The notes under the pieces are model-generated. The model made no database searches, was not told where the DNA came from, and worked only from the letters and a program-made list of their open reading frames with translations. The position numbers were made by a program, and so were the translations under genes. A stretch of 39,438 nt of DNA. It comes from an uncultured bacterium. Lineage in GTDB: Bacteria; Bacillota; Clostridia; Lachnospirales; Lachnospiraceae. Position 1 is the stretch's first letter. Each line of letters opens with the position of its first letter. Positions 24,732-32,828 of the stretch are shown here, piece after piece. The DNA lies in assembly GCA_947243845.1 (NCBI GenBank), contig CAMXIF010000029.1, positions 1 through 39,438 on the forward strand, in the 5' to 3' direction.

Positions 24732-26066
24732 TTAATGTGGACACACATCATATATATGCACACCAATCCCTTCCTCTTTGTCCACATGGCCGCACTTACT
24801 GCATCTTAATGCATGGTACTCTTTTACTTCACAGTCTCCATCCGGCTTTTCTGTATGATTTGTCGCTGTTCCGGACTCAAATTCATGACTGCAGCCTCTG
24901 TAGTCCATCACTAACTCTCTATAGGAATATGGATAGATATTCCCCTCTGTATCCGTAAACTGTTTCTCATATAGAATTTTTATATCCTGCAGTGCACTAA
25001 AACCATTATCTATCCCGTCAGGCGTGAAACATACAGGATCACTCCGGAGCGATTGCGCTACTTCCTCCTGTAGTATATTTTCCGCCATTCTCCGAGAAAA
25101 CGTATCCCTGTACGCAAATACAGTCATAGAATTACAAAAAGCCAGCGCCGTCACCAATATCCCTGCCACATAACGATTCCATTTCTTTACTTTTAATAAA
25201 TTCAACATCCTTTCTTTTATGTCTTCCACATCATCGGCAAAGCCATTCTGCCACCCCATAAAAACGGTACCCGTTCCACTCGCTTCACTGATCAGCAGGC
25301 ACAGATATTCTTTTACCTCTTCTCTCGATTTTGCCTGCATCACTATTTCATCGCAGGAATATTCACAGATCCGTTCAAACTCACGCCGAAGCTTCCGGGC
25401 AATCGGATTCCACCAATGCAGCATCACCACAAGCAGCACGAGCAGCTTCCACAAGACATCCATTCGTCTGATATGTACCATCTCATGGCGAACAAGCAGC
25501 TCCGCCTCCCGGCTTCCTATTTCCCTGTTACAGATAATGACCGGTCTGCAGATGCCAAATGTAATTGTCTGCTCTCCATCCAGCCCCTGGTATAGAATCA
25601 CAGGCCTTCTCACCCCATACTGCTTTTTCAAATCTTCTAAATAAGATTTTTGTTCCTCCGTCATCACAGTACCTGTATATTTATCAATCTGCCGTCTGAT
25701 ACGCAAATACTTCAAAATCCATCCCAACATCAGAATACCGACTATGAACAGCCATACCCCTGCCACGATCGTCTGGGCAGCCTCATAGTTGTTCACATAC
25801 GCCTCTGAACCAACATGCATTACATTATTGGTCCATCCAACAGGTATCCATATCCTTTCTATCTGTCTTGCCGGTAAAGAAACCCGGATTATCTTCCTGT
25901 ACCAGCCTTTCAAAAAAGGTAATGGAATCAGATAAAACAAAACTGCTCCCCTTATGATAAGATAATACAGCCGCGCACTGACCCGGTTTCCCAGCAGACA
26001 CCTAAGGAGCAGATACATGCCCGTCATTGTACTACCTGAAAGTGACATAACAAGTAAATATTCCAT
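24732..26066 (-). CDS. BlaR1/MecR1-type M56 zinc metalloprotease sensor
   Basis: The 444-residue protein has three N-terminal membrane segments (about 3-22, 38-52, 97-120). The cytoplasmic M56 protease domain has H-E-M-V-H (194-198) and the downstream C-E-Y-S-C-D-E (234-240) supplying the third zinc ligand. A fourth segment (about 305-325) follows, with an extracytoplasmic C-terminus of about 115 residues. The family cleaves BlaI after sensing a signal outside the cell. The usual penicillin-binding sensor domain is absent. Instead the last 53 residues are rich in Cys and His (C-S-H-E, C-E-V, C-S-K-C-G-H-V, C-P-H), possibly a zinc or redox sensing module. It follows the BlaI gene by 11 bp. Confidence 0.88.
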   Translation of the reverse strand: MEYLLVMSLSGSTMTGMYLLLRCLLGNRVSARLYYLIIRGAVLFYLIPLPFLKGWYRKIIRVSLPARQIERIWIPVGWTNNVMHVGSEAYVNNYEAAQTIVAGVWLFIVGILMLGWILKYLRIRRQIDKYTGTVMTEEQKSYLEDLKKQYGVRRPVILYQGLDGEQTITFGICRPVIICNREIGSREAELLVRHEMVHIRRMDVLWKLLVLLVVMLHWWNPIARKLRREFERICEYSCDEIVMQAKSREEVKEYLCLLISEASGTGTVFMGWQNGFADDVEDIKERMLNLLKVKKWNRYVAGILVTALAFCNSMTVFAYRDTFSRRMAENILQEEVAQSLRSDPVCFTPDGIDNGFSALQDIKILYEKQFTDTEGNIYPYSYRELVMDYRGCSHEFESGTATNHTEKPDGDCEVKEYHALRCSKCGHVDKEEGIGVHIYDVCPH

Positions 26067-26077
26067 TCCCTTTTCCC

Positions 26078-26440
26078 CTAACTGTTTTCTAAAATCTGAA
26101 TCAGTTCCTCTTTTTCCTCTTTTGTAATGACGTTCTTTTTCGTAAACGCAGCTACAAAATCATTTAGCTGTCCATCATACAGGCAGTCAACCGCCGCCTT
26201 CATCTGTATATATCTATATTCCTCGTAGCTGCATGTGGTTTCTACTATCCCGCTATCCCGATTCACCATGCCCTTCGCTTCTAATCTTAACAAAAAAGTA
26301 TTCAGTGTCTGCCTTTTCCACTTTTTACCGTTCGCTTCAAACAATGCCAATAGCTGGGACTGCTTAATACCGCCTTCCTGTTCCCACAGCATTTTCATCA
26401 CTTCTAATTCTGCGTCCGATATATCCAAAAAATTCTTCAT
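26078..26440 (-). CDS. BlaI/MecI-family repressor
   Basis: The 120-residue winged-helix protein opens L-D-I-S-D-A-E-L-E-V-M-K-M-L-W-E-Q-E-G, the BlaI/MecI/CopY signature. The recognition region W-K-R-Q-T-L-N-T-F-L-L-R-L follows, then Y-E-E-Y-R in place of the usual E-x-Y-x-x-x near the wing, and a C-terminal dimerisation helix. AAGGAGG precedes the ATG at 26440. It heads the blaI-blaR1 operon. A 17-bp dyad at its transcription start indicates autorepression, and related dyads at both permease promoters indicate that these are its targets. Confidence 0.93.
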   Translation of the reverse strand: MKNFLDISDAELEVMKMLWEQEGGIKQSQLLALFEANGKKWKRQTLNTFLLRLEAKGMVNRDSGIVETTCSYEEYRYIQMKAAVDCLYDGQLNDFVAAFTKKNVITKEEKEELIQILENS

Positions 26441-26469
26441 GCTTCCTCCTTATGCCCTCTCCTTCTGAT

Positions 26470-26486
26470 GATTATGTTTTGTAATC
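26470..26486. promoter_or_regulatory. BlaI-type operator at the blaI promoter
   Basis: GATTATGTTTTGTAATC has the same length and ends (GATTA...TAATC) as the operators at 24606 and 21918, with a less perfect centre. It overlaps the predicted transcription start of blaI. The outer ACGATG/CATCGT arms are absent here. Confidence 0.7.
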
Positions 26487-26491
26487 ATTTA

Positions 26492-26521
26492 ACTATATCC
26501 CTTTTTCTGTCTAAGTGTCAA
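26492..26521 (-). promoter_or_regulatory. Promoter of blaI-blaR1
   Basis: On the minus strand TTGACA (26516-26521) and TATAGT (26492-26497) are separated by 18 bp. Confidence 0.8.
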
Positions 26522-26575
26522 CATGGTATTTAAAAAAGTTAATTAGCTTCGGAATATGGGAGAATTACGTTAGCA

Positions 26576-26616
26576 AAAGAGGCCATGCAAGATTCAAAAT
26601 CCTGCACAGCCTCTTT
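26576..26616 (-). terminator. Terminator of the TRAP-uxuAB operon
   Basis: AAAGAGGC (26576-26583) pairs with GCCTCTTT (26609-26616), and inside it TGCA-GATT pairs with AATC-TGCA, giving a long interrupted stem about 55 bp after the uxuB stop. On the minus strand TTTT then GCTAAC follows. No gene is supported in the rest of 26522-26671. Confidence 0.8.
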
Positions 26617-26671
26617 CTAACATTAACTCCTCTTAATGAACATCTCAGTCCACCATTTGCTTGCGAAAGTC

Positions 26672-28282
26672 TTAGAAGTTTTTCTCCAACAGAGCCGCTA
26701 TCGCTCCCGGCCCCTGTATCATTTCCGTAAACAATGTAACTACTTTCTCTCCCAATACGGACTGGGTCAGATCCACGCCGAAAATATCCGCCCGTTTCAA
26801 GATTGGCGTAATCACCGCTTTCACATCACATGGCTCTCCCAGCTTCACATCCGCTAACATCGGCATCAGCGTCTCCAATAACGGATCGGGACTCGGCGTA
26901 AAGGCATTTCCCTTATCGTCCACGCCCATCAGGTATCTCAGCCAGCCTGCAAATACAAAGGGGATTCCCTCCAAAGCATCTACAGACAGTTCATCCGCCG
27001 CCTGATAGGCCTTGATGGTCTCTCCGAAGCGGATTGGCAGCTTCTGAGAAGTGTCTGTAGCGATTCTCTGAGGCGTATCCGGCATAAACGGATTGGGAAT
27101 GCGCAGTCCCAATACCTCATCGATAAATTTCTCAGGGCTCAAAATACCCGGATTCACTACCACCGGCAGCCCTTCTTGATAACCGATTCGCTCCACCAGC
27201 CGTTTTAACGCAGGATTCTTCATTTCCTCGGAAATCAACTCATAACCCAACAGACATCCAAATACTGCCAGTGTGGTGTGCAGGGGATTCAGGCAGGTAC
27301 ACACCTTCATCTTCTCCACTTTATCCACGGTCTCCCTGGCGGTAAAAATAACACCCGTTTCCTCCAAAGCCGGTCTGCCGTTAGGGAACGCATCCTCAAT
27401 TACCAGATACTGACACTCCTCCGCGTTCACGAAAGGCGCCACCCAGGTATTCTTACTGGTCACAGCCTTTTCCAATCCTTCTATCTGATCCGCTTCCAGA
27501 ATAGCTTCCACCTTCGGGTCGGGACGGGGTGTGATCTTATCAATCATACTCCAGGGGAAGGAAAGTTTGGACGAATCGTTGACATAGTCCAGGAATCCTT
27601 CTTCCGCTTTTCCTGCCTTCGTCCAGGCTTCTGCAAAAGCAAGTACCGCCGCTTTCAGCTTATCTCCGTTATGGGAACAGTTGTCCATACTCACCAGGGC
27701 AAGCGGCAGTTTTCCTTTCTGGTACCGCTCATACACCAAAGCGCAGACCTTGCCCAGATAACTGCCCGGCTTCTCCGGCCCGGCTTCCATATCCTGTTTG
27801 ATGGCCGCAAGCATCTCGCCCCTGCCATCCACCAGACTGTAACCCTTCTCCGTAATCGTGAAACTGGCCATCTGCAGGGAAGGTGCCGCAAAAATCTCTT
27901 TCAAGCGGTTAAATTCCGCATCGTTCTCGCTGTCCAGAATCAGGGACTCCACAATGCTGCCGATCACGGTCTTCTCCACTTCCCCATTGCTCTTTAGGGT
28001 GACCAGGATACTGTAATCATCGTGCGGGCGGTACATCTTCTCAATAATCTCATAGTCGAAACCTTCCGCCACAATAAGCCCTGTCTCGCTCTTGCCTTCT
28101 TCCATCAGCTGCTGCATCAGATTTGCCTGAAAAGCACGGAAGATATTGCCTGCACCGAAGTGAATCCACTCCGGTTTCTGCCTGGTGTTCTCCGTCAGGG
28201 CTTCCCTGTCATAAGCCGGCACATGATATCCGGCGCTCTCCCATGCCCCGCATTCCTGAAGGCCTTCTTTATTTAATTTCAT
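26672..28282 (-). CDS. uxuB: Fructuronate reductase (D-mannonate oxidoreductase)
   Basis: The 536-residue protein is of the mannitol dehydrogenase family. It has the N-terminal nucleotide-binding stretch I-H-F-G-A-G-N-I-F-R-A-F, a V-S-M-D-N-C-S-H-N-G-D segment, and the active-site C-L-N-P-L-H-T region with Lys before it. It reduces D-fructuronate to D-mannonate. The pairing with mannonate dehydratase immediately upstream, 15 bp away, supports fructuronate rather than mannitol as substrate. AGAGGAG precedes the ATG. It is the last gene of the long minus-strand operon. It is clearly different from the UxaB protein at 10841-12304, which serves the galacturonate branch. Confidence 0.93.
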   Translation of the reverse strand: MKLNKEGLQECGAWESAGYHVPAYDREALTENTRQKPEWIHFGAGNIFRAFQANLMQQLMEEGKSETGLIVAEGFDYEIIEKMYRPHDDYSILVTLKSNGEVEKTVIGSIVESLILDSENDAEFNRLKEIFAAPSLQMASFTITEKGYSLVDGRGEMLAAIKQDMEAGPEKPGSYLGKVCALVYERYQKGKLPLALVSMDNCSHNGDKLKAAVLAFAEAWTKAGKAEEGFLDYVNDSSKLSFPWSMIDKITPRPDPKVEAILEADQIEGLEKAVTSKNTWVAPFVNAEECQYLVIEDAFPNGRPALEETGVIFTARETVDKVEKMKVCTCLNPLHTTLAVFGCLLGYELISEEMKNPALKRLVERIGYQEGLPVVVNPGILSPEKFIDEVLGLRIPNPFMPDTPQRIATDTSQKLPIRFGETIKAYQAADELSVDALEGIPFVFAGWLRYLMGVDDKGNAFTPSPDPLLETLMPMLADVKLGEPCDVKAVITPILKRADIFGVDLTQSVLGEKVVTLFTEMIQGPGAIAALLEKNF

Positions 28283-28297
28283 TGCCTGTTCTCCTCT

Positions 28298-29365
28298 CTA
28301 TCTATTAGACTTCTCAATCGCTTCCCAGAGTCCGTTTAAATAAGTCGCGCCCAGCGCTCTGTCATAGAGGCCATAGCCGGGCATCGCCACTTCTCCCCAG
28401 ATCATACGTCCATGATCGGGACGGATCGGGCCGTCAAAACCGATATCATATAATGCCTTCATAATCTCATACATATCAAAACTTCCATCTGCGGACAGAT
28501 GTGCTGCTTCCTCGAAATCACCCGGATAATTGTGTTGTAAATTCCGCACATGGGCAAAATGTACTCTTCCCTCAAGCGCCCGAATCATCCCCGGCAGGTC
28601 ATTATCCGGATTGGTACCATAAGAGCCGGAGCAGAAAGTAACGCCGTTATGCTTATTATCCACCATCTTCATCATCCGCTGAATATTAGGCAGGTTGGTG
28701 ATAATACGCGGCAGACCAAACACGCTCCAGGCCGGATCGTCCGGATGGATTGCCATATTGATGTCATATTTATCGCACACCGGCATGATCGCTTCCAGGA
28801 AGTATTTCAGATTGGCAAACAATTTCTCCTCATCCACATCCTGATACAGCCGGAACAATTCTTTAATCTTCTCCATTCTCTCCGGCTCCCAGCCCGGCAT
28901 CACATAGCCGTTGGTATCCCCCGCGATGGAATCAAACATTTTCTCCGGGTCCAGATTATCAACGGTCTCCTGATGATAAGCAAGCACCGTGGAGCCATCG
29001 GGACGTTTTCTGGCAAGTTCTGTCCTTGTCCAGTCAAACACCGGCATGAAATTATAACATACCATATGGATATCTTCCTGTCCGAGTTTTTCCAGCGTCT
29101 TGATATAATTGTCAATATACTGTTCCCGCTCCGCAGAACCAATCTTGATCGCATCATGGATATTCACACTCTCAATCCCTGCGATATGCAGTCCCGCTTC
29201 CTCCACCTCGGCTTTCAGCGCACGGATCTGATCCAGTTCCCACTCATCGCCAGGCGCCGTCTCATACAGAGTCGTGATAACCCCTTTCACTCCCGGAATC
29301 TGCCTGATCTGCTGCAATGTCACAGAATCCGATTTACTCCCATACCAGCGTAATGTCATTTCCAT
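28298..29365 (-). CDS. uxuA: Mannonate dehydratase
   Basis: The 355-residue TIM-barrel enzyme is of the UxuA family. It starts M-E-M-T-L-R-W-Y-G and carries H-P-D-D-P-A-W-S-V-F-G-L-P-R-I, F-C-S-G-S-Y-G, H-V-R-N and R-P-D-H-G-R-M, which supply the metal and substrate ligands. It dehydrates D-mannonate to 2-keto-3-deoxygluconate, which KdgK (15160-16257) then phosphorylates. AAGGAGAG precedes the ATG. It lies between the KdgF-like gene and uxuB with short gaps, so co-expression is near certain. Confidence 0.96.
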   Translation of the reverse strand: MEMTLRWYGSKSDSVTLQQIRQIPGVKGVITTLYETAPGDEWELDQIRALKAEVEEAGLHIAGIESVNIHDAIKIGSAEREQYIDNYIKTLEKLGQEDIHMVCYNFMPVFDWTRTELARKRPDGSTVLAYHQETVDNLDPEKMFDSIAGDTNGYVMPGWEPERMEKIKELFRLYQDVDEEKLFANLKYFLEAIMPVCDKYDINMAIHPDDPAWSVFGLPRIITNLPNIQRMMKMVDNKHNGVTFCSGSYGTNPDNDLPGMIRALEGRVHFAHVRNLQHNYPGDFEEAAHLSADGSFDMYEIMKALYDIGFDGPIRPDHGRMIWGEVAMPGYGLYDRALGATYLNGLWEAIEKSNR

Positions 29366-29394
29366 AAAGCACTCTCTCCTTTTCCTGTAATTTT

Positions 29395-29736
29395 TTATAC
29401 AAAATCTTTTCTCATCGGGGCAAACACGTCCAGCAGGACGCCTTCCTCCAGACAGACACAGCCATGCACAATGCCATCCCGCTTTAACATACTGTCCCCG
29501 GCTTTCACAATCTTTTTCTCCCCGGCAATCTCAAACTCAAACTGCCCGCTGACCACATAGGTAATCTGCGTATGGGGATGATGATGGAGCGCTCCCACTG
29601 CGCCTTTCTGAAAATGATTCTCCACCACCATCAGTTCATCCGTATAGGATAATACCCGGCGCACCACGCCCTCTCCGGCGGCTTCTCCGTCAATGTTCTC
29701 ATAAAAATTCCAGATGTTATCTTTCTCTGTCTTCAT
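29395..29736 (-). CDS. kdgF: KdgF-like cupin, unsaturated uronate linearisation
   Basis: The 113-residue single-domain cupin contains K-G-A-V-G-A-L-H-H-H-P-H-T-Q and Y-V-V-S-G-Q-F-E-F-E-I, then H91 in I-V-H-G, and ends L-L-D-V-F-A-P-M-R-K-D-F-V. This closely follows KdgF. Candidate metal ligands are the His cluster at 51-55, Q57 and H91. KdgF proteins open the ring of 4,5-unsaturated uronates released by polysaccharide lyases or unsaturated glycuronyl hydrolases. AGGAGG lies 5 bases before the ATG at 29736, so the longer frame to 29772 is not used. Its place beside uxuA links this operon to lyase-derived uronates. Confidence 0.85.
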   Translation of the reverse strand: MKTEKDNIWNFYENIDGEAAGEGVVRRVLSYTDELMVVENHFQKGAVGALHHHPHTQITYVVSGQFEFEIAGEKKIVKAGDSMLKRDGIVHGCVCLEEGVLLDVFAPMRKDFV

Positions 29737-29768
29737 ACTAACCTCCTTTTTCTTATAAGTTACTGTTC

Positions 29769-30953
29769 TCACCCGGGATTCCGCCTTTTATATACATTCA
29801 ACCCCAGAATCAGCAGCAGGTCAATCACCACTACCACCACAATGGAACTCATCCCATAAGCTATCCCTGCGCTTTCCGCAATCCGGCCAATGATCATCGG
29901 CATCAGGATAGAACCAAAACTTGCCGTTGTGAGGATGAAACTCCACGCCATAGCATACTTTTGTATCAATCCCCCGCAAAATGACACGGTTGTCGGATAT
30001 ATCCCCGCCATACTATAACCAAAGCCCATGATACCGATCACGATCAACACGGTATCCCTGCAGAATAACAGCCAAAAGAAGAAACAGACAAACCCTATCG
30101 CCATAATCAGCAAAAGGCGCTCCTTCCTGACCTTCTCCGACAGCCATGCTGCCGTGAGACGCCCCGCCAGCATCATAACCCACAGCACACTGGCCATTAG
30201 CTGCGACAATGCCGCACTGAGAAGTCCTGTATCCTCAAAGTAGGTAATCAGCCAGCCGATCACACCCTGCTCTGCGCACAGATAAAAGAACAGGGTAAAG
30301 GTACACAGATAAAAAATCGGTTCCCTGAAAAATCCCAAGCCATTCTCTTTGCTCTTATTACCGTCCTTTGCCGATGCACCCGAAAGCGCCTCCGGATCTG
30401 GAATCATAAAATACAACAGCCAGCTTAAGACTCCCATTGCCACTATAAAATAGCAGGCATAAATCCATTTATCTGCATCTGTTCTCGTTAATACCGTCAG
30501 AATGATGGGAAAAGAGAATGCGCCGATGGAAAACATGGCATGGAGCCCGTTTAATACGCCGGCTCTGCCAGGCGCCAGATTATTGACTGTATAGTTGCCA
30601 AAGTTACTGGATGCTCCCCTCGCCATTCCCGTCATCAGGTAAGCCGCCGCCAGCACATAGTTATTCCCGCCAAAGATGATCAGTACGTAGGACAGCGCAT
30701 AGCAGGCGTTAAACAGGAGGATGCTCCTCTTCCTGCCAATAAACACAGACAGCGTTCCCGATGCAAAGCTGGAGAACAGATTCCCCACAGAATGCAGGCT
30801 GACAAGCAGCCCTGCAAAGGCATAGTTCAGTCCTCTGGTCTCCCTGATAAACGGCAATAAAGATCCAATAGACAAAGCCAATATGCCGTTTAGCATAAAT
30901 GCCAGATAGGTATATAATAGTTGTTTCTTTTCCTCTGTTGTCTTAAGCTTCAT
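29769..30953 (-). CDS. Major facilitator superfamily transporter, probable uronate or disaccharide uptake
   Basis: A protein of about 394 residues has 11 or 12 membrane segments. The MFS loop motif is recognisable as F-I-G-R-K-R-S between segments 2 and 3, and a cytoplasmic Lys/Gly/Asn-rich loop lies near residue 205. The open frame extends to a TTG at 30983, but the ATG at 30953, one base after the stop of the DctP-like gene, is the better start. The tight link to uptake and uronate genes suggests it imports hexuronates or their unsaturated derivatives. The substrate is inferred only from context. Confidence 0.85.
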   Translation of the reverse strand: MKLKTTEEKKQLLYTYLAFMLNGILALSIGSLLPFIRETRGLNYAFAGLLVSLHSVGNLFSSFASGTLSVFIGRKRSILLFNACYALSYVLIIFGGNNYVLAAAYLMTGMARGASSNFGNYTVNNLAPGRAGVLNGLHAMFSIGAFSFPIILTVLTRTDADKWIYACYFIVAMGVLSWLLYFMIPDPEALSGASAKDGNKSKENGLGFFREPIFYLCTFTLFFYLCAEQGVIGWLITYFEDTGLLSAALSQLMASVLWVMMLAGRLTAAWLSEKVRKERLLLIMAIGFVCFFFWLLFCRDTVLIVIGIMGFGYSMAGIYPTTVSFCGGLIQKYAMAWSFILTTASFGSILMPMIIGRIAESAGIAYGMSSIVVVVVIDLLLILGLNVYKRRNPG

Positions 30954-30954
30954 A

Positions 30955-32034
30955 TCATTCCCGTCCTTTTGTGCCCTGGGCAAATATTTCTTCTATATCT
31001 TTACCAAATTCTTCATAATACTGCTGATAGATTGGATCCATCGCCGCCTGGAACTTTTCCTTTTCCGCATCAGAAAGGTAAATCTCTTCCACCCGGCTCT
31101 GCAGCGCATGTTCCCTGGCTGCTCTCTCATGTTCCGTCCACAGCTGTCTTTCATACAGGGCTGACTCCCTGGCACATTCCAGAATAATCTCCCTGTCTGT
31201 CTCCGTCAAAAGCTCCCAGGTATGCTGTGCACAAATCTGCATTTCCGGTATCCTGATGTGCTCGTCCACCGTATAATACCCGGCCACCTCATAATGCTGC
31301 ATCGTCTCATAGGAGGACCAGTTGTTTTCCGCGCCGTCCACCTGTTTGCGTTCCAGAGCCGCATACACTTGGTCGTAAGGAATCTGCACCGCCACCGCAC
31401 CCAGCGCATTCATCATCTCAGACATCATCTCCGCTTCCTGTACACGGATGCGCAGACCCTGCATATCCTCAAGCGTCCGAATCGGCCTGGTGGAACAATA
31501 CAGGCTTCTTGCTCCCGCATCATACCAGGATAGTCCGACCAGTCCATACTCCTTTGGATACTGCAAAAAGCGGTCGCCTATCTCCCCGTCCAGAACACGC
31601 CACATATGGGCAGAGTCCTCATAGAGATAGGGCAGCTGCAGCACATTCATCTCCGGGATAAAATCAGACATCTGCGCAATCGACACTCTGGCAAAATCAA
31701 TCCCGCCATACTGCATCTGTCTGATCACTTCCGTCTCCGAACCCATGATTCCTTCCGGACGCACCTGAATCTGAATCCTTCCCTGCGTCCGCTCCTCCAC
31801 CAGCTGCGCAAACCGCAGTCCGGCAAGTGTGGTGGGATAATCCTGCGTCTGATTCTCCGCATAAGTAAAGACATACTCCGGCACCGTCTCCCTATCCCTC
31901 TGAAAATAAAGGAGGATAAATCCCGTGGCAGACAACACCAGCGCTACAGCGCAGACAAGTATCCACTTTCCTTTCCCTTTTCTGCTTCCCGCATCCATAT
32001 CGATCGACATACTCCCCGATAAACGTCCTATCAA
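30955..32034 (-). CDS. Membrane-anchored DctP-like solute-binding protein, possible co-sensor
   Basis: A protein of about 359 residues has one N-terminal membrane segment (about 24-45) and no lipobox cysteine. A TRAP-type solute-binding domain follows, with the conserved G-L-R-I-R-V near 192, then the D-Q-V-Y-A-A-L segment and V-D-G-A-E-N-N, where the arginine is the usual carboxylate ligand. It lies 14 bp after the response regulator and far from the dctQM genes, which have their own DctP. This suggests it reports uronate to the histidine kinase, though a role as second binding protein is possible. The start is uncertain: TTG at 32034 has AGAGG upstream, and ATGs at 32010 and 31998 are alternatives. 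Confidence 0.8.
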   Translation of the reverse strand: MIGRLSGSMSIDMDAGSRKGKGKWILVCAVALVLSATGFILLYFQRDRETVPEYVFTYAENQTQDYPTTLAGLRFAQLVEERTQGRIQIQVRPEGIMGSETEVIRQMQYGGIDFARVSIAQMSDFIPEMNVLQLPYLYEDSAHMWRVLDGEIGDRFLQYPKEYGLVGLSWYDAGARSLYCSTRPIRTLEDMQGLRIRVQEAEMMSEMMNALGAVAVQIPYDQVYAALERKQVDGAENNWSSYETMQHYEVAGYYTVDEHIRIPEMQICAQHTWELLTETDREIILECARESALYERQLWTEHERAAREHALQSRVEEIYLSDAEKEKFQAAMDPIYQQYYEEFGKDIEEIFAQGTKGRE

Positions 32035-32048
32035 ACAGCCGGCCGCCT

Positions 32049-32828
32049 CTACAGCAGACCATACCTGTATTCACTCGGCGTTACGCCCGTGATCCGTTTA
32101 AAGACCTTCGTAAAATAACTGGAATCCCGAAATCCCACTTTGTTGCTGATATCCTTCACATTGATGGTCATATCTTCCAGCAGTTCCTTGGCCTTCTCTA
32201 CGCGCAGTTCCGACAGGTACATAATGAAATTCTTATCAAAGTTCTGCTTGAAAAACCTGCAGAAATAGGCATCAGAATAATGCAGCTGGGCCGCCACGTC
32301 CTGTAAACTGATATCATCCATATAATGAGTCTCTATATAACCCCGTATATATTCCGTAAAGAGCTGGTTCTTCATCGGCTCTGGCTTTTCATCTTCCTTG
32401 TCTTCCTGCGAGATATCCGGCAGTCCCCTTTCCGCAGCTTCCTGATCAGCCAGATGAATGGCTTCCTCAAGAACCGTGATCAGTTCCTCTCTCGTACTGG
32501 GCTTTAACAGATAATCCAGCGCGCGCACCTTGATCGCCCGTTTCGCATAATCAAACTCATCATATGCCGTCAGAAAGATAATACTGCACGATTCACTCTC
32601 TTTGCGGATCTCCTCCGCCGCCTCCAAACCATCAATTCCAGGCATGGAGATATCGAGTACTGCGATCTGACAGTTCTCACGCCGAAAAATTTCAATCGCT
32701 TCCCGGCCGTTTACCGCCTCAAGCACTTCCACCTCATCACCAAAATAATTCCGTACAGCCTTACCGATCACGGCTCTCTCAATCGGCTCGTCATCTGCTA
32801 TCAAAATGCGGTATTTCTTATTCTCCAA
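32049..32828 (-). CDS. AraC-type response regulator (YesN-like)
   Basis: The protein of about 259 residues has an N-terminal receiver domain (I-L-I-A-D-D-E-P; phospho-acceptor D59 in A-V-L-D-I-S-M-P-G; conserved Lys in L-L-K-P-S). A linker rich in Glu/Asp/Lys follows, with a C-terminal AraC helix-turn-helix domain (about 160-258) ending G-V-T-P-S-E-Y-R. TTG at 32828 has GAGAGGGG 8 bases upstream, whereas the in-frame ATG at 32846 has no ribosome binding site, so a TTG start overlapping the kinase stop by 11 bp is preferred. It probably activates the TRAP-uxuAB operon or the uronate genes. Confidence 0.9.
   Translation of the reverse strand: MENKKYRILIADDEPIERAVIGKAVRNYFGDEVEVLEAVNGREAIEIFRRENCQIAVLDISMPGIDGLEAAEEIRKESESCSIIFLTAYDEFDYAKRAIKVRALDYLLKPSTREELITVLEEAIHLADQEAAERGLPDISQEDKEDEKPEPMKNQLFTEYIRGYIETHYMDDISLQDVAAQLHYSDAYFCRFFKQNFDKNFIMYLSELRVEKAKELLEDMTINVKDISNKVGFRDSSYFTKVFKRITGVTPSEYRYGLL

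Noticed and set aside
26515..26730. Plus-strand frame of 71 codons after blaI
   Set aside because: It covers the blaI promoter and the uxuB terminator and runs into uxuB antisense.
27278..27997. Long open frame on the plus strand (239 codons)
   Set aside because: It is antisense to uxuB, whose product matches its family throughout.
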